Assembly (NCBI RefSeq): GCF_041956535.1
Contig: NW_027192203.1
Span: forward strand, 617,406-681,405
Direction: 5' to 3'
Length of the DNA stretch: 64,000 nucleotides
From: Calcarisporiella thermophila CBS 279.70
Taxonomy: Eukaryota > Calcarisporiellomycota
Of this stretch, positions 45,051 through 56,003 are shown piece by piece. The notes under the pieces are model-generated. The model saw nothing but the letters and a program-made list of their open reading frames with translations. It did no database searches and was not told the DNA's origin. How positions within the stretch are numbered: the stretch's first letter is position 1; each line of letters starts with the position of its first letter. The position numbers were made by a program, and so were the translations under genes.

Positions 45051-46124
45051 TTAAAGGGTCGCAGTATAATGAATGGGATAATCTAAAGAGAAGTTTCCGG
45101 ATTAGCTTTCAGATTCGGTATCAATGCCAAAGACAAGCAAATATTGAATAAACTTACGATCGGAATAGTCGTCATAGGTTTTTCCCTTAATTTCGTATGG
45201 CTTCATCTTTACCTTCAACACAGTTTGTTTGCTTCCAGACTTAACTCCTCCCTTGGCGATCAGCACATGGTCAAGGATAGCACTGGCTCCATTGGGGTCT
45301 CTTTCGTTTGCGATTGTGTTCGTCTTCACATCATAACTCAGCGGCCACCCATCAAAAGTATCGGCGCCCTTTGCCCCAAGAATGCTCAACATATCGTTGT
45401 ACTCGCTCGAGGATTTATCCACATTCATATCCCCGATGACAAATACAGGTTCATTGGCAGGCAACGTGTCGACGAATTGGCGAATCTCGCGGAATTGAGT
45501 GGCGCGTACACTCTTCTCACTTCCACTGCAGCCACCGTCGTCCGCCTGCGTGTGGGTTCCGATCACGTGGAGCGGCTGGTTGGTCCCCATATCAAGTCTC
45601 ACGTAAGCAAATCCTTTGTTAGCCGTGTTATCAGTACCGCAGCCTTTGGCGAACACATGCTGCCTCTTCTCAACAATCCGATGCTTCGATGCGATGAACA
45701 CGCCCCCGCTAGCTGGACACAGACTGCACCAGCTTCCAGTCGTCGCATTCCAGTCCTTCTTCGACCGACCCGTCACAGGAGTCTGATATGGGTATCCATA
45801 CTTGGCCAAGTTCCCTTGCAGGGGATCCGTCACAGACTGCTCGAATGCCTCCTGGAAAACTAGCACATCGTGATCCTTGATAAAGTCGGCGGGAGCTCCG
45901 ATTGCTTCTGCGCGTAAGTTCTGTCCCCAGTTCGGATATATGTTTTTGTAGAAAAGAAAGGTGTTGAAGGAGAGAATACTTAGTGATTTGGAGGTGTCTA
46001 GGCTCTTGTTGGAGGCTTTCAGTTTCTGGAGGCCGCGCTTTCGAGCGGTGAGGCCATCGTGGGGAAAGGCTGCGAGCGCGAAACCAGTGAGAGTCAGGAG
46101 AGCAGAAAAGAGTGAAAGTTTCAT
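45051..46124 (-). CDS. Secreted sphingomyelinase-like phosphodiesterase (endonuclease/exonuclease/phosphatase fold)
   Basis: Two exons, 46124-45158 and 45082-45051, give 332 residues. Without the second exon the essential SDHYP motif is lost; splicing restores YDDYSDHYPIHYTATL. The start MKLSLFSALLTLTGFALA is a signal peptide; the upstream in-frame GTG is ignored. DNase I-fold motifs are LSILSFNTFLF, DVLVFQEAFE, PLHVIGTHTQADDGGC, FVIGDMNVD and SAILDHVLIA. The order and spacing match bacterial and animal neutral sphingomyelinases, which release phosphocholine from sphingomyelin. A fungal secreted enzyme might act on other sphingolipids or on host lipid; that is inference. Confidence 0.85.
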
Positions 46125-46709
46125 TGCTTGAACGGGTCTGGCCAAAAAGCAGGGGACGGAAGGAAAAAAGAGAGGAGGGAGTGAAGGAGAGTATGGGGGA
46201 GCATAATAACAAGTTGGCTTATTTATAGCCACCCCGCAATATAAAGATTAGATTAGAGTTTAGCTCTGTGATATAGAATATGGTTAGGGATCCTGAGGAA
46301 GAGGAGATTTACAGATCGCGCTAACCATGACGATGCTTTCCACAGTATCTGCATGCATGAGGCGGTGGCCTCATCCTGATTTTTGGTCCTTCTTCCCCAC
46401 CTTATGCTTCATAACATGTTGGCAACAAGAGATGATACAAGCACCGTTCGAACAGTGCCTTTACTTATTCTTAGAAGATTATAACCTCCTTCTAATTAAG
46501 ATTGTCTTGCCATTGCGAAAACCTTGTCCTCTCACATGACAAAAAGGGAACAGTTTATTAGATGCTAACTTGTTATATCCCAAATTAAACGGAGTCGGTC
46601 TTTGACCCGCGGCGCAGCATCATAATTCCATGAGAAGATTTGTGACTGAACGCGTAATATGTAGGACATAGAGGCCAGCGCACTTTTATTACTTTCACGA
46701 GGCAGCATA
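46125..46709. other. Divergent intergenic region, sphingomyelinase-like gene and NAS2
   Basis: A 585-bp interval between two divergent ATGs. A minus-strand TATA box serves the sphingomyelinase-like gene. No further gene is recognised. Confidence 0.5.
46220..46227 (-). promoter_or_regulatory. TATA box of the sphingomyelinase-like gene
   Basis: TATAAATA on the minus strand lies about 96 bases upstream of the ATG at 46124, consistent with a regulated TATA promoter. Confidence 0.55.
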
Positions 46710-47537
46710 ATGAGTACTTCTACCGAGACCAAAGTGAACGGACATGACCCTGTTCAGAATGCTCGTGCGCTAATCTCTGAAAAAGATCAGCTAGAGGCAA
46801 ATATACGAGAATTGGAGACCGAATTGCGAGGGGTAGGTTACCGATGTATCAGGAACAAACAACGATATCGAGCTAAATTCCTATAGTGAAAATAGCACGG
46901 TGTTGGAATGACCCAATCACTGGTCGATCTCTCTGGCTTCCCTCGGACTGATATTGATGTGGTAGCTGTACGGAATCTCCGGCACCAGATCATACGTAAT
47001 TATAACTAATTTAATATTACATAAATGTCACATCGTTCAACTCAACAGCTCCTTGTTTGCCTCCCCTCCCCAGGCCTACGTAACGATCATAAAGAACTCA
47101 TGAATCGCATTGAAAATGCCCTCTATGAGGTACATGCGCAGAACCGCGAGCAACAACACAGTGCAAGCTTCAGCTCACATCCTGCAGAGGACGTGCATCC
47201 ATTTGCATTGGTGGATAGTGTCGCCCCCGATTCGCCTGCTAGCCAAGCTGGTTTAATGAGAGGCGACAAAATAGTTCGGTTTGGAGAACTACATGAGGGT
47301 AATCATCGGGGATTGCAGGCATTGCCAGGCGTGGTGACTCGGAATGAAGGCGTGAGTATACTGGAATGATTCTGACTGCCTTGACCCATTCTCACCCTTT
47401 ATATTTATTTGCTAATTCTACAGAAAGCAATCATGGTTACGTTGGAGCGAGCATCAGAGCGCATCACAATAGAGTTGGTACCAAGGCAAGGATGGGGAGG
47501 CCGAGGCTTATTAGGTTGCCATATCATTCCTTTATAG
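46710..47537 (+). CDS. NAS2: 26S proteasome assembly chaperone Nas2/PSMD9 (PDZ protein)
   Basis: Four exons: 46710-46832, 46896-46995, 47074-47351 and 47424-47537, giving 204 residues. The N-terminal coiled part (LISEKDQLEANIRELETELR) and the GVGMTQSLVDLSGFPRTDID motif match PSMD9, followed by VRNLRHQIIRLRNDHKELM. The PDZ domain has VDSVAPDSPASQAGLMRGDK, and the end GRGLLGCHIIPL is nearly invariant in the family. Nas2 binds the Rpt5 C-terminus during assembly of the proteasome regulatory particle base. Confidence 0.94.
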
Positions 47538-47687
47538 GGGGACGTGGAAAACTACAACAGTGGTATTCTATCTTGTTTTACTTTCAATTATTGTGCTATA
47601 CTCCTCAATAAAAATTATATATCAAACATGGCGGAAAAAAGGAAAAATAAAAGAAATACACACACGAAGCACTCATCAAGAGAGAGA

Positions 47688-48968
47688 TTAATGTCCATGG
47701 TCCACCGAGAGCAGTAGCGGTAGCAACATCCCCCCTACCATGGCTATCAAATTGCTGCGAGGTAGGTTACCTCCAGAGGTCACTCCGGACATAACATGCA
47801 CTGACACATACAAGAAAGTCCCTCCGGAGAAGAGAAGCAAAATGCCCGTCCACCATTGCATTTCGGATATCGCGTCGCTTATTTGTAGAAGAATGAATGT
47901 GATCATGGCAGCCACCGGGGCGGCAAGCGAAAAGGCGGTCAAGTGCCTTCTAATCTGCCTACGTGTGAAACCTTCTGCCAGCAGCACAGTGCAAAGGCCG
48001 AATGCAGCAGGGGCCTTGTGCAACATAATGGCGAGAAAGACAATGATGGATAGGGCTGGCTGCTGTGCCGATGCGCCAAGGGCAATTCCATCTGCAGCAG
48101 CGTGGACTACTAGGCCTATGGTGGCCGAGGGTTTTTTCGTTGACGCTGTCGCGGTGCCTGAGCGTCTAGAATGGGATGATAGGTCTGTCCCGCCATTTTC
48201 GGAGGAAGCTGAGTTAGGGCGAAGCGGAAGCTCCATGAAATCCGCAACCGCTACATGCGAATGAGAATGCGTATCTATCTGGTCAATCAGAAACATGACA
48301 ATAAAGCCTGAAATGAGTGCTAGGCCGATATAGCGATGGCCTACTGTCTCTCCCCCCGTGGTGGCGAAATGGTGATCAAAGTCGGGATCTTGGTCGAAAT
48401 CTTTGGGATGTTCACCTCCTTCCTGCTTGTTAGTATGCTCGACATCGCGCACCAATTTTTCATTCGGCCCGCTTTCTTCTTTTGATAATGTCTCTCCATC
48501 TTCTTTGGAATCCTTTCTTACTCGTGTCAATCGTATTGTGCCGGATCCTGCATCTCGATTTTTCATTGATGAAATACTCTCTGACTCCTCTCCCTTTTCT
48601 ACATCATTATTATTTTGTTGATCTTGCTCTTGCTGTTGCTGCTGGTGCTGCTGTGATTCTGGCCACCGTACAGATTCAACTCCTCTGGCATCTGCCCAGT
48701 TTGCTTCCCGTCTCACATGCCCGGGATGGGAATTATGGAGTGCAATGTCGTGGGTTTGGTGCTGGTGGGGTATAGAGTAAACAGTCTCCATTCCTTCGGG
48801 GATAATGACAATGAGTGCTGTGCCCACAAGCAATCCAGCACCAAGTGCAGACGTAAGTTTGAGGCGGTCCTCGGAGAGCTTGAATGCTAGCGGTATATTG
48901 CCGGCCAGAAAAGATGAGATGAGCATGACCATTGAAAGTATGGTGACCCATATCCACGACTCTATCAT
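47688..48968 (-). CDS. ZIP-family metal transporter (ZIP9/SLC39A9-like)
   Basis: A single exon gives 426 residues. TM1 starts MIESWIWVTILSMVMLISSF, and TM2 carries ALGAGLLVGTALIVIIPEGM, which matches ZIP9. The long loop after TM2/3 is hydrophilic with Gln/Glu/Asn tracts (SQQHQQQQQEQDQQNNN) and HxH pairs (THSHSHVAVADF). TM4 has VVHAAADGIALGASAQQPA and TM5 has MLHKAPAAFGL, the metal-binding pair of the family. Relatives move Zn2+ (and Mn2+ in yeast Atx2) out of the Golgi into the cytosol. It is divergent from VMA6 with 280 bp between the starts. Confidence 0.92.
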   Translation of the reverse strand: MIESWIWVTILSMVMLISSFLAGNIPLAFKLSEDRLKLTSALGAGLLVGTALIVIIPEGMETVYSIPHQHQTHDIALHNSHPGHVRREANWADARGVESVRWPESQQHQQQQQEQDQQNNNDVEKGEESESISSMKNRDAGSGTIRLTRVRKDSKEDGETLSKEESGPNEKLVRDVEHTNKQEGGEHPKDFDQDPDFDHHFATTGGETVGHRYIGLALISGFIVMFLIDQIDTHSHSHVAVADFMELPLRPNSASSENGGTDLSSHSRRSGTATASTKKPSATIGLVVHAAADGIALGASAQQPALSIIVFLAIMLHKAPAAFGLCTVLLAEGFTRRQIRRHLTAFSLAAPVAAMITFILLQISDAISEMQWWTGILLLFSGGTFLYVSVHVMSGVTSGGNLPRSNLIAMVGGMLLPLLLSVDHGH

Positions 48969-49248
48969 AGCGAAGAAAGTGATTATAGCTTCGTGTGTGT
49001 GCGTTTGGTGTAGTCCGATGGGAAAAAAAGGAGGAAGGGAATTAGCTACTAAAATTCATCGCCCCTAGGATCCTGAGTCTTAGTGCGGAGTGCAACTTGA
49101 TAGCTTTATTGTGCTAGTCGAGGGCAGCGGATTTCAGATCGGATTGAATTTCGACATCATCTTAAATCTAGTTTAGTTCTTGGGTGTCTTTTCCTGACCA
49201 AGTTCACCTATACTCTCTTCTATTTAATCCATTCTACCTATATACAAG

Positions 49249-50704
49249 ATGCAGATGGCCACATTCAACGCCAATGATGGCTACCTCGAGGCCATTGTTC
49301 GCGGTTATCGTTCGGGGATTCTCACGCATCAGCAGTATCTTAATCTGTCCCAGTGCGAGACTCTGGAGGGTAAATACCAGGCATCGCGCCTCAGCGGTTT
49401 CCAATTTGAATGCTCCCAATTGGAAGCTGCCGTTTTTTTTCGTGGATGGCTGATCTACCATTTTGGATGTTACTCTAGATCTGAAACTGCAGCTGTCTGC
49501 AACCGATTACGGCAACTTCCTGCAGAATGAGCCCTCGCCCATTTCTACTTCGACGATCGCAGAGAAACTCACCGAGAAACTCGTGAGGGAGTTTGAATAT
49601 ATTAGAACGCACGCGGTACACCCTCTTGCCAAGTTTCTGGACTACATGACGTAAATATATGGCTCACTCATTCTAGTCTACCCTCCAACCAAATGCCAAT
49701 TTATAACATTGAAATTAAATTCCACCGGATTTGTTACAGGTACGCGTACATGATCGACAATGTTATCCTCCTTATTACAGGCACATTACACGAGCGTGAC
49801 ACGCATGAACTTTTGGAGCGATGTCACCCGCTGGGTGTGTTTGAATCCATGCCGGCTTTGTGCGTAGCAACCAACGTGGCCGAATTATATAATACGGTGT
49901 TAGTGGAGACTCCTCTTGGTATGATATAATGCTCTCGATCAGGTGACCTCAGATAGTTTAATATACTGATACACACTCTAGCGCCCTACTTTAGAGATTG
50001 CTTATCAGCGCAAGATCTGGACGAATTGAATATCGAAATCATTAGAAACACTCTTTATAAAGCCTATCTCGAGGACTTCTACCAATACTGCCAGAAACTT
50101 GGAGGACCCACTGCCGAGATCATGGGTGACATTCTACAGGTAGAACTATTGTTTTATGAGGAGTGAGATGCCTACCCTAAGGATAAAACTAACCATGTCT
50201 ATAACCCACTTTCGCATTTGACCAGTTTGAGGCCGATCGCCGAACCATCAACATCACTATCAACTCGTTTGGAACAGAGCTCTCAAAGGACGACCGCCAA
50301 AAATTGTTCCCCTCCACCGGCCGCCTCTATCCCGATGGCCATGCGAAGCTGGCACGCGCCGATGACATCGAGCACGTGAAGAACGCGTGTGAATATTACC
50401 TGGTAAGTTTGGGGATGCTGGCTTCGCTCAGTGGCCGAGCGGCTGAATGATGTATTTGCATTGGCTTTAGGATTACCGTCAATTTTTCGACAGCTCCATG
50501 TCTCATAACAAGACCCTGGAGGACCGTTTCTTTGAGCACGAGGTCTACTTGAACAAACTTGCCTTTGAGCAGCAATTCAACTATGCGATTTTCTACGCTT
50601 ATCTTAAGCTAAAAGAGCAAGAGATTCGCAATATCATTTGGATTGCCGAGTGTGTAAGTCAGGGCCAAAAAGATAAAATCAATAACTATATTCCGATATT
50701 TTAA
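49249..50704 (+). CDS. VMA6: V-ATPase V0 subunit d
   Basis: Six exons: 49249-49369, 49479-49650, 49740-49918, 49982-50139, 50226-50402 and 50471-50704, giving 346 residues, the family length. Near-invariant stretches include [78 protein letters not shown] and the end KINNYIPIF. Vma6 is a peripheral V0 subunit that couples the rotor c-ring to the V1 stalk for proton pumping into the vacuole. The start at 49249 (MQMATF) or the Met two codons later are both possible. Confidence 0.96.
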
Positions 50705-51018
50705 GCTGCTCTCCCTTCATTTGGATTGAATTTCCTCTGCAATGTTTGTTTGTTCTTTTCCCTTTATTTTTCTTTACTGTCTTTCTCTTCGACTGTTTTT
50801 TTTCTTTTCAAAAACATAAAGTTCACCACTTCCTACTATATCAATTGTGTTTATAAATATGAATTATCCCAATTAGGTATCCTCGGTTAAGTTATGCGGT
50901 TGAACCAAAATGCTACTGGTTTTCACATGGGTAGACACTCCGATATTTCAGTTCTCACTCCTTTTTTGCTTTTCCATTCCCTTTACAATTATCTCACCAA
51001 GCTCCAGACGCATCTACA
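50705..51018. other. Short T-rich spacer before the aldehyde dehydrogenase gene
   Basis: Tandem same-strand genes are separated by 314 bases. No gene is seen. Confidence 0.5.
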
Positions 51019-52617
51019 ATGGCTGCTCTCCAGTATACGAAAATCGAGGACTTGGCAAAGGTAAACTTGGCATTTTTCCTCCCTTCTGCAGCGTTCGCTA
51101 ATGACTTGGGCCGAAATGTGTAGATACATGAAAGGGTTACCAAATCATTCAAGTCAGGCAAGACTCGCTCATTCGCGTCGCGCAAAAAACAACTCCTGAA
51201 CCTCTACAAGCTCATTGACGAAAACCAGGATCTAATCTGTGATGCCCTGAACAAGGATTTACACAAGCCGCGTCCAGAAGCCTTGATAACTGAAATTAAT
51301 CCTACCAAATCTGAAATTGCCCTCGCACACTCTTCTTTCGAAAAATGGGCCCTTCCCGAGAAAGTTTCCCCGGGAGTCGCACTAATGAGAGACACAGCTA
51401 TGATCAGAAGCGAGCCCAAGGGAGTGGTGCTAATTATTGGGCCTTGGAACTACCCAGTCTATTTGCTGCTTTGCCCTCTAGCGGGTGCCATCGCTGCCGG
51501 CAACACGGTGATACTAAAGCAATCCGAAGTGACTCCTCATACATCCGCAACCATCACAGTATTGATTCAGCGCTATCTTGACCCTGACGTCGTGCAATGT
51601 GTGAACGGCGGCCCAGAGGAGACGCAAGAGCTGCTTAAACTCCGGTTCGATCATATCTTTTTTACGGGAAGCGGCGTTATTGGCCGCCATATTATGAAGG
51701 CAGCCGCAGAGCATCTCTGCCCCGTCACCCTTGAGCTTGGGGGGAAGAGCCCGTGCATTGTTTCGAAGGACGCGGATCTCAAAATCGCTGCCAAGCGCAT
51801 TGCCTGGGGCAAGCTGCTCAATGCTGGGCAAACCTGCATTGCGCCCGATTACATCCTCTGCGAACAAGCTACGCTTGGACCTTTAGTGGATGCACTTAAA
51901 GAAAGCTTCGAGGGGTTCTTCAACGGCAAAGAAAGCAAGCAAAGTCCTGACTACGGCCGCGTCGTCAACGAACGCCACTGGGATAGGCTTAACAGTTGGT
52001 TGAAGGAGTCGCGCGGCAAGATTGTGATTGGCGGGCAAACTGACCGCTCTGACTGCTTCATCGCTCCTACGGTGGTGGTTGATGTGAGCCCGAATGACAA
52101 ACTTATGCAGGAGGAGATTTTTGGCCCGCTTTTGCCCATCATCACCGTGCCCAACATGGATGCTGCTATTGACTATGTAAACCAGCGGGATCAGCCTCTT
52201 GTGTGCTACGTGTTTGGAGACCACAAATTCATCAACAGAGTGGCAGACGAGACGCGCTCTGGAGGGTTTGTTGGGAATGATTGTTTGATTCACATAGCCA
52301 TCTCCTCGCTTCCATTTGGAGGAGTTGGTCCTTCGGGGACTGGCGCGTACCATGGAAAAGCTTCCTTTGACACCTTCTCACACAGACGCTCGGTTCTTGT
52401 GCGAAATCTGAACAAGGTGGAAGAAGCCCTCAGCAAAGGCCGATATCCTCCCTACGTGCCCAACTCGTTCATGTATCGCTTGACGAATGCTCTCTTGTTT
52501 TATCGACTTTCCCAGCCGAGCCGCGTTAGGAAATTCTTAGTGCCATTTGCAGTGGTACTGCTTGCGGCGGTTTTAGCTGTTAAGGGGCAAGCCCTTAGAG
52601 AGTTTTTGAAGTTTTGA
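51019..52617 (+). CDS. HFD1: Fatty aldehyde dehydrogenase, class 3 (Hfd1/ALDH3-like), C-terminal anchor
   Basis: Two exons, 51019-51060 and 51124-52617, give 511 residues. Exon 1 codes MAALQYTKIEDLAK. Motifs are GVVLIIGPWNYPVYLLLCPL, HIFFTGSGVIGRHIMKAAAE, VTLELGGKSPCIV with the general-base Glu, and LNAGQTCIAPDYILC with the catalytic Cys. The C-terminus ends with a hydrophobic anchor (FLVPFAVVLLAAVLAVKG), as in ALDH3A2 and yeast Hfd1. These oxidise long-chain fatty aldehydes at the ER, mitochondrial or lipid-droplet surface, for example hexadecenal from sphingolipid breakdown. Confidence 0.95.
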
Positions 52618-53435
52618 CGAGGTGACGGTTGATCCGGATGGGTTTCTGGAGAATCCGTCGGCATACTCTCGCTTAAAGTTTTTTTGTTATATTTAAGAAT
52701 CTGTTAATTTCACTTCTCGAATTTTATTCAATACACTTTTTGAAGTTAGTTTACTAGCCAGTTCATGTGTGAATAGGACCCCAAAGAGGAAAATTCTCAA
52801 GTTAGTATTCGTATCAGAGTAATTTTTGTTCAGCTTATTTTATGCTACTCGACATGAGGCAGCATAATTTGTGTCGCGGGTAAAAAAAGTATGCAGGAGA
52901 AGAATGGTGGTTAAAAATCGGGTTAATTAATCCTCCCCAATTTTCGTTCTTAAGTTTCTCGTTTTGTATTTTGATGCTAGCGGGATTGAGTGAGAGGATT
53001 TTATCATCTTTGCTCCTGGCCTTCGATTGCACTTGCATTTCCTCTACTCTCCATTCGTGTGGTCTACATTGATTGGTCGTCCTCCCTGGTTGAGATCTCC
53101 TTCATCTCTTGATTTTCAAAAGCGCGTGTTTGTATTTGGCCTTTTGCTTTATTCGCAAGCCCATCGTCGACAAAGGACATTACTACTTTTGTCCCGCAAA
53201 TCCTAAAAACGCGAAATTTCTTGTTGATACTTCACATACGTGTTGAGAGGTTTGTATTTCCTTTTTCTACATTAGGCCATGTTTTGTTTTCGTTTCCTAA
53301 TCCGATCAGACGAATGTTTGCCACGAATCTATACCATTGTTGTGATTTTTCTCACCTGCCATTTATATTTTGAAAATTTAGTTACTATAGCATCATATTG
53401 AAGTATCTTGCGTAGCTTGCAAACGTATATATCCT
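52618..53435. other. Intergenic, promoter of the Kar9-like gene
   Basis: T-rich sequence, about 0.8 kb, between tandem plus-strand genes. No gene is recognised. Confidence 0.5.
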
Positions 53436-56003
53436 ATGCCACTGCCAGCAGTTGAGCGAGCTTCCCCACAACAGCAAAAGAAGTCAATCAGACCAACAGC
53501 CGCAGCACAACCATCCCCAAAAGGCAATGGCCATTCACTCACTAGCAAAAGTTCAGTATCACCAGAACTCGATTCGCGTCTGCAAGCATTAGACGCGGCC
53601 CTTTTTCCTTCCGATGAAGAGATTCAGCAAGCTGTCGACAGCCCCGAATTACTGTTGGGTGTAGTTGAACGGGGTGCTCAAGTCGTCGATCGATGGGTTG
53701 AAGTTGGATCGCAGCTTTTAGCAGAAGATGAGCACTATGACCGCGCCAAGTCGTTGGCTTTTCAAAGTTTGGATGCTGCCGGTCACAGGCTTGGATCCCT
53801 TGCTTCCTGTTTAGAGCGGCTTAAAGAACTAGAAAAACAACTGCCGCGTCCACCTCGAGATGCAGAAACCACCAGAGTGCTGCGCATGACTATGAAGGCC
53901 ATCAGCGACTGGAATGAACTTATTGAGTTGCTTGAGGATATCAAGCGCCGTCAAATCATGGACACAATGGATAGCGTGCAGAGTGAACTTGACGATTTGC
54001 GCACCATACTGTTCCAATTCCAGGAGCAACGTCAGGCTGCCATTGCAGAAGGACGGCCCCATATACTCCCACCATCGCAATCGCTGGATATACTGCCGTC
54101 GCATTGGGGCCAGGGAAGCGAAGGAGAGGGAGATGCAGGCGACTCCTGGCTCAAGTTGATTGATGGCAAGATGAAACCGCTCTACGAGGCCCTTGAGCGT
54201 CTTCATACCAGACTGACCACCGACGCGAACCAGCAAGTTCTGGATCCAGATGGAGTTTTGCGAAAACGCTACGTGGCTATCCAGTCGCAATGGGAGACAG
54301 CCACGGACGAATTCAAGGAAATTCAGGATGAATTGCAGGATGAACTCAAAGACGGTCGGTGGGTTTCGTTTTTCTTGCAGGTCGCCGGGCAAGTTGACAC
54401 CATGATGAATACGCTCGAGGAAGCCCTTGGACAGAGTCGGAAAGTCATCGAGCTATTGCAACATGAAAAAACCGGTGGACATTCACCTGGCAAACTCACC
54501 TTGCCCCTAACGCCTTCCTCCAAAATTCGCTCTCGACCTGTGTCACTTCCCCCCGGCTTATTAGATTCCATCGATCCGGATTCTATACAAACATTTATCA
54601 AAGGATTTGATGCAAAGCGAAAATACTACATATCCCCTGTGGAGCGCATGATTCCTATGCTTGGCAACAGCCTCGCCTCTAAAGGTCCTGCCATAGCAGA
54701 CAGCGAATTAAGTCGGCGGCATACGTTGATGAAGCAGCGGTGGCAACAGTTAAAGCAAGAACTGGAGCAGGCCCATGCGCAGCTCGTGGATCTTACGCAA
54801 CCAAAGCGCGATGAGCCATCCAACGTTTCATCCCCTAAAACACCCACAGTACGAAATAATAGCAACCCTAGCAAAATACGCCTAGGGACTGCAACTAGCT
54901 CACGACCCCGCGCATCCTCCCCTTCCCCCTCGGAGCCCGCTGCTGGTACTTCGGCAAGGCGCTATCTATCTCCTCCATCCAACCGTCGCACAAGCTTCCT
55001 GGGTCAAAACACCCAGTCGAAGGGCAACTCTCCCCATTCCTCCTCGGAATTGCGTCCTTCGTCGCGCGCATCCACCGTAAGCACCACCAGTATTACATCT
55101 TCGCCTTCCGCGTTACGGTCATCCCGGCGCTTATCCAGCGCTTCGACCCCAGGTGGCCTAATGCAGACCCGCCCTGCTTGGAACTCGTCTACCAAAGTTG
55201 AGCCGCTAACCCAGGCGAGCTCAATCAATCGACCGATATCACCCCACCCCCCTAGATCTCGCACGCCTGTGCCAGCCACCACTTCACGTTCCGGTAGGTC
55301 ATCCGCTATGTCGCGGTCACGTGCCCCATCTGTACCGCCGTCCCTAAATACACGCGCGCGTCCTGTATCACAGCTTGGATATCATGAAGCTTCACAGCAG
55401 GTGTTAAGCCCAAAGCCTCGACCAGAGCAGCCTGATGCTCCTTCGATGATACCACGCCCTTCTTCCTCCTTGCCTTTCGCTCAGCAGTCTCTACTTAGAC
55501 CCTCTACTCCAACACGCCCGCAATCGCCTGCCCGCAGTCAAATTCCTCGCCCAACGACGCCATCGACTCCGAAGACGGTGGGTGCAAATCGGCCCGTGAC
55601 GCCTTCAAGGGCTAAATCTCCAGCAGTTGGTGTCGGGCGCTCCCAAATCCCTCGGCCAACCACACCCTCGACCCCTGGTAGTGTGCACCAATACCAGCAG
55701 CCTCCTCCGGTCTATCGGCCCCAACGCGACGACCCGCTCGATTCTGAAGTAGCGCGAATTCTCGCCCATATTCCTCTGCCCGTACCCTGTAATCGTATAG
55801 ACCCCGGTCGCTATCAATTTGGCGATGCCGGACGGAGCTATCTCTGTAGGCTGGTGACCTCCCATCCTAGAGGCAAACCTCCCCAGCAGAAAGTTTTAGT
55901 GCGAGTGGGTGGAGGCTGGCAGGATTTGGAGATATTTTTACTGGAGCATGCCCAATCATTGCTGAGTGATGCTATTGCTCGAAATTTCACCATTGGGTTC
56001 TAA
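53436..56003 (+). CDS. Kar9-like microtubule plus-end protein with GAS2 (GAR) domain
   Basis: A single exon encodes 855 residues. Residues about 45-400 form the helical Kar9 domain (LQALDAALFPSDEEIQQAVD, WNELIELLEDIKRRQIMDTM, AITDE-type repeats of LEQ helices). A Ser/Pro/Arg-rich basic linker of about 350 residues follows. It has SMIP at about 670, SQIP at about 701 and SQIP at about 736, each followed by RP, the SxIP signature bound by EB1/Bim1. The C-terminal 85 residues form a GAS2-related domain (NRIDPGRYQFGDAGRSYLCR, VLVRVGGGWQDLEIFLLEHA) that binds microtubules. Kar9 orients the spindle by linking microtubule plus ends to myosin V on actin cables. Confidence 0.88.
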   Translation: MPLPAVERASPQQQKKSIRPTAAAQPSPKGNGHSLTSKSSVSPELDSRLQALDAALFPSDEEIQQAVDSPELLLGVVERGAQVVDRWVEVGSQLLAEDEHYDRAKSLAFQSLDAAGHRLGSLASCLERLKELEKQLPRPPRDAETTRVLRMTMKAISDWNELIELLEDIKRRQIMDTMDSVQSELDDLRTILFQFQEQRQAAIAEGRPHILPPSQSLDILPSHWGQGSEGEGDAGDSWLKLIDGKMKPLYEALERLHTRLTTDANQQVLDPDGVLRKRYVAIQSQWETATDEFKEIQDELQDELKDGRWVSFFLQVAGQVDTMMNTLEEALGQSRKVIELLQHEKTGGHSPGKLTLPLTPSSKIRSRPVSLPPGLLDSIDPDSIQTFIKGFDAKRKYYISPVERMIPMLGNSLASKGPAIADSELSRRHTLMKQRWQQLKQELEQAHAQLVDLTQPKRDEPSNVSSPKTPTVRNNSNPSKIRLGTATSSRPRASSPSPSEPAAGTSARRYLSPPSNRRTSFLGQNTQSKGNSPHSSSELRPSSRASTVSTTSITSSPSALRSSRRLSSASTPGGLMQTRPAWNSSTKVEPLTQASSINRPISPHPPRSRTPVPATTSRSGRSSAMSRSRAPSVPPSLNTRARPVSQLGYHEASQQVLSPKPRPEQPDAPSMIPRPSSSLPFAQQSLLRPSTPTRPQSPARSQIPRPTTPSTPKTVGANRPVTPSRAKSPAVGVGRSQIPRPTTPSTPGSVHQYQQPPPVYRPQRDDPLDSEVARILAHIPLPVPCNRIDPGRYQFGDAGRSYLCRLVTSHPRGKPPQQKVLVRVGGGWQDLEIFLLEHAQSLLSDAIARNFTIGF

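Noticed and set aside
45144-45863. 239-codon plus-strand frame
   Set aside because: It is fully antisense to the sphingomyelinase-like gene, whose family motifs are clear.
50403-50470. Sequence tcagtggccgagcggctgaatg inside a VMA6 intron, reminiscent of a tRNA 5' part
   Set aside because: The intron is only 68 nt and has no matching 3' half.
51345-51581. Second plus-strand frame within the aldehyde dehydrogenase
   Set aside because: It overlaps the catalytic frame and has no features of its own.
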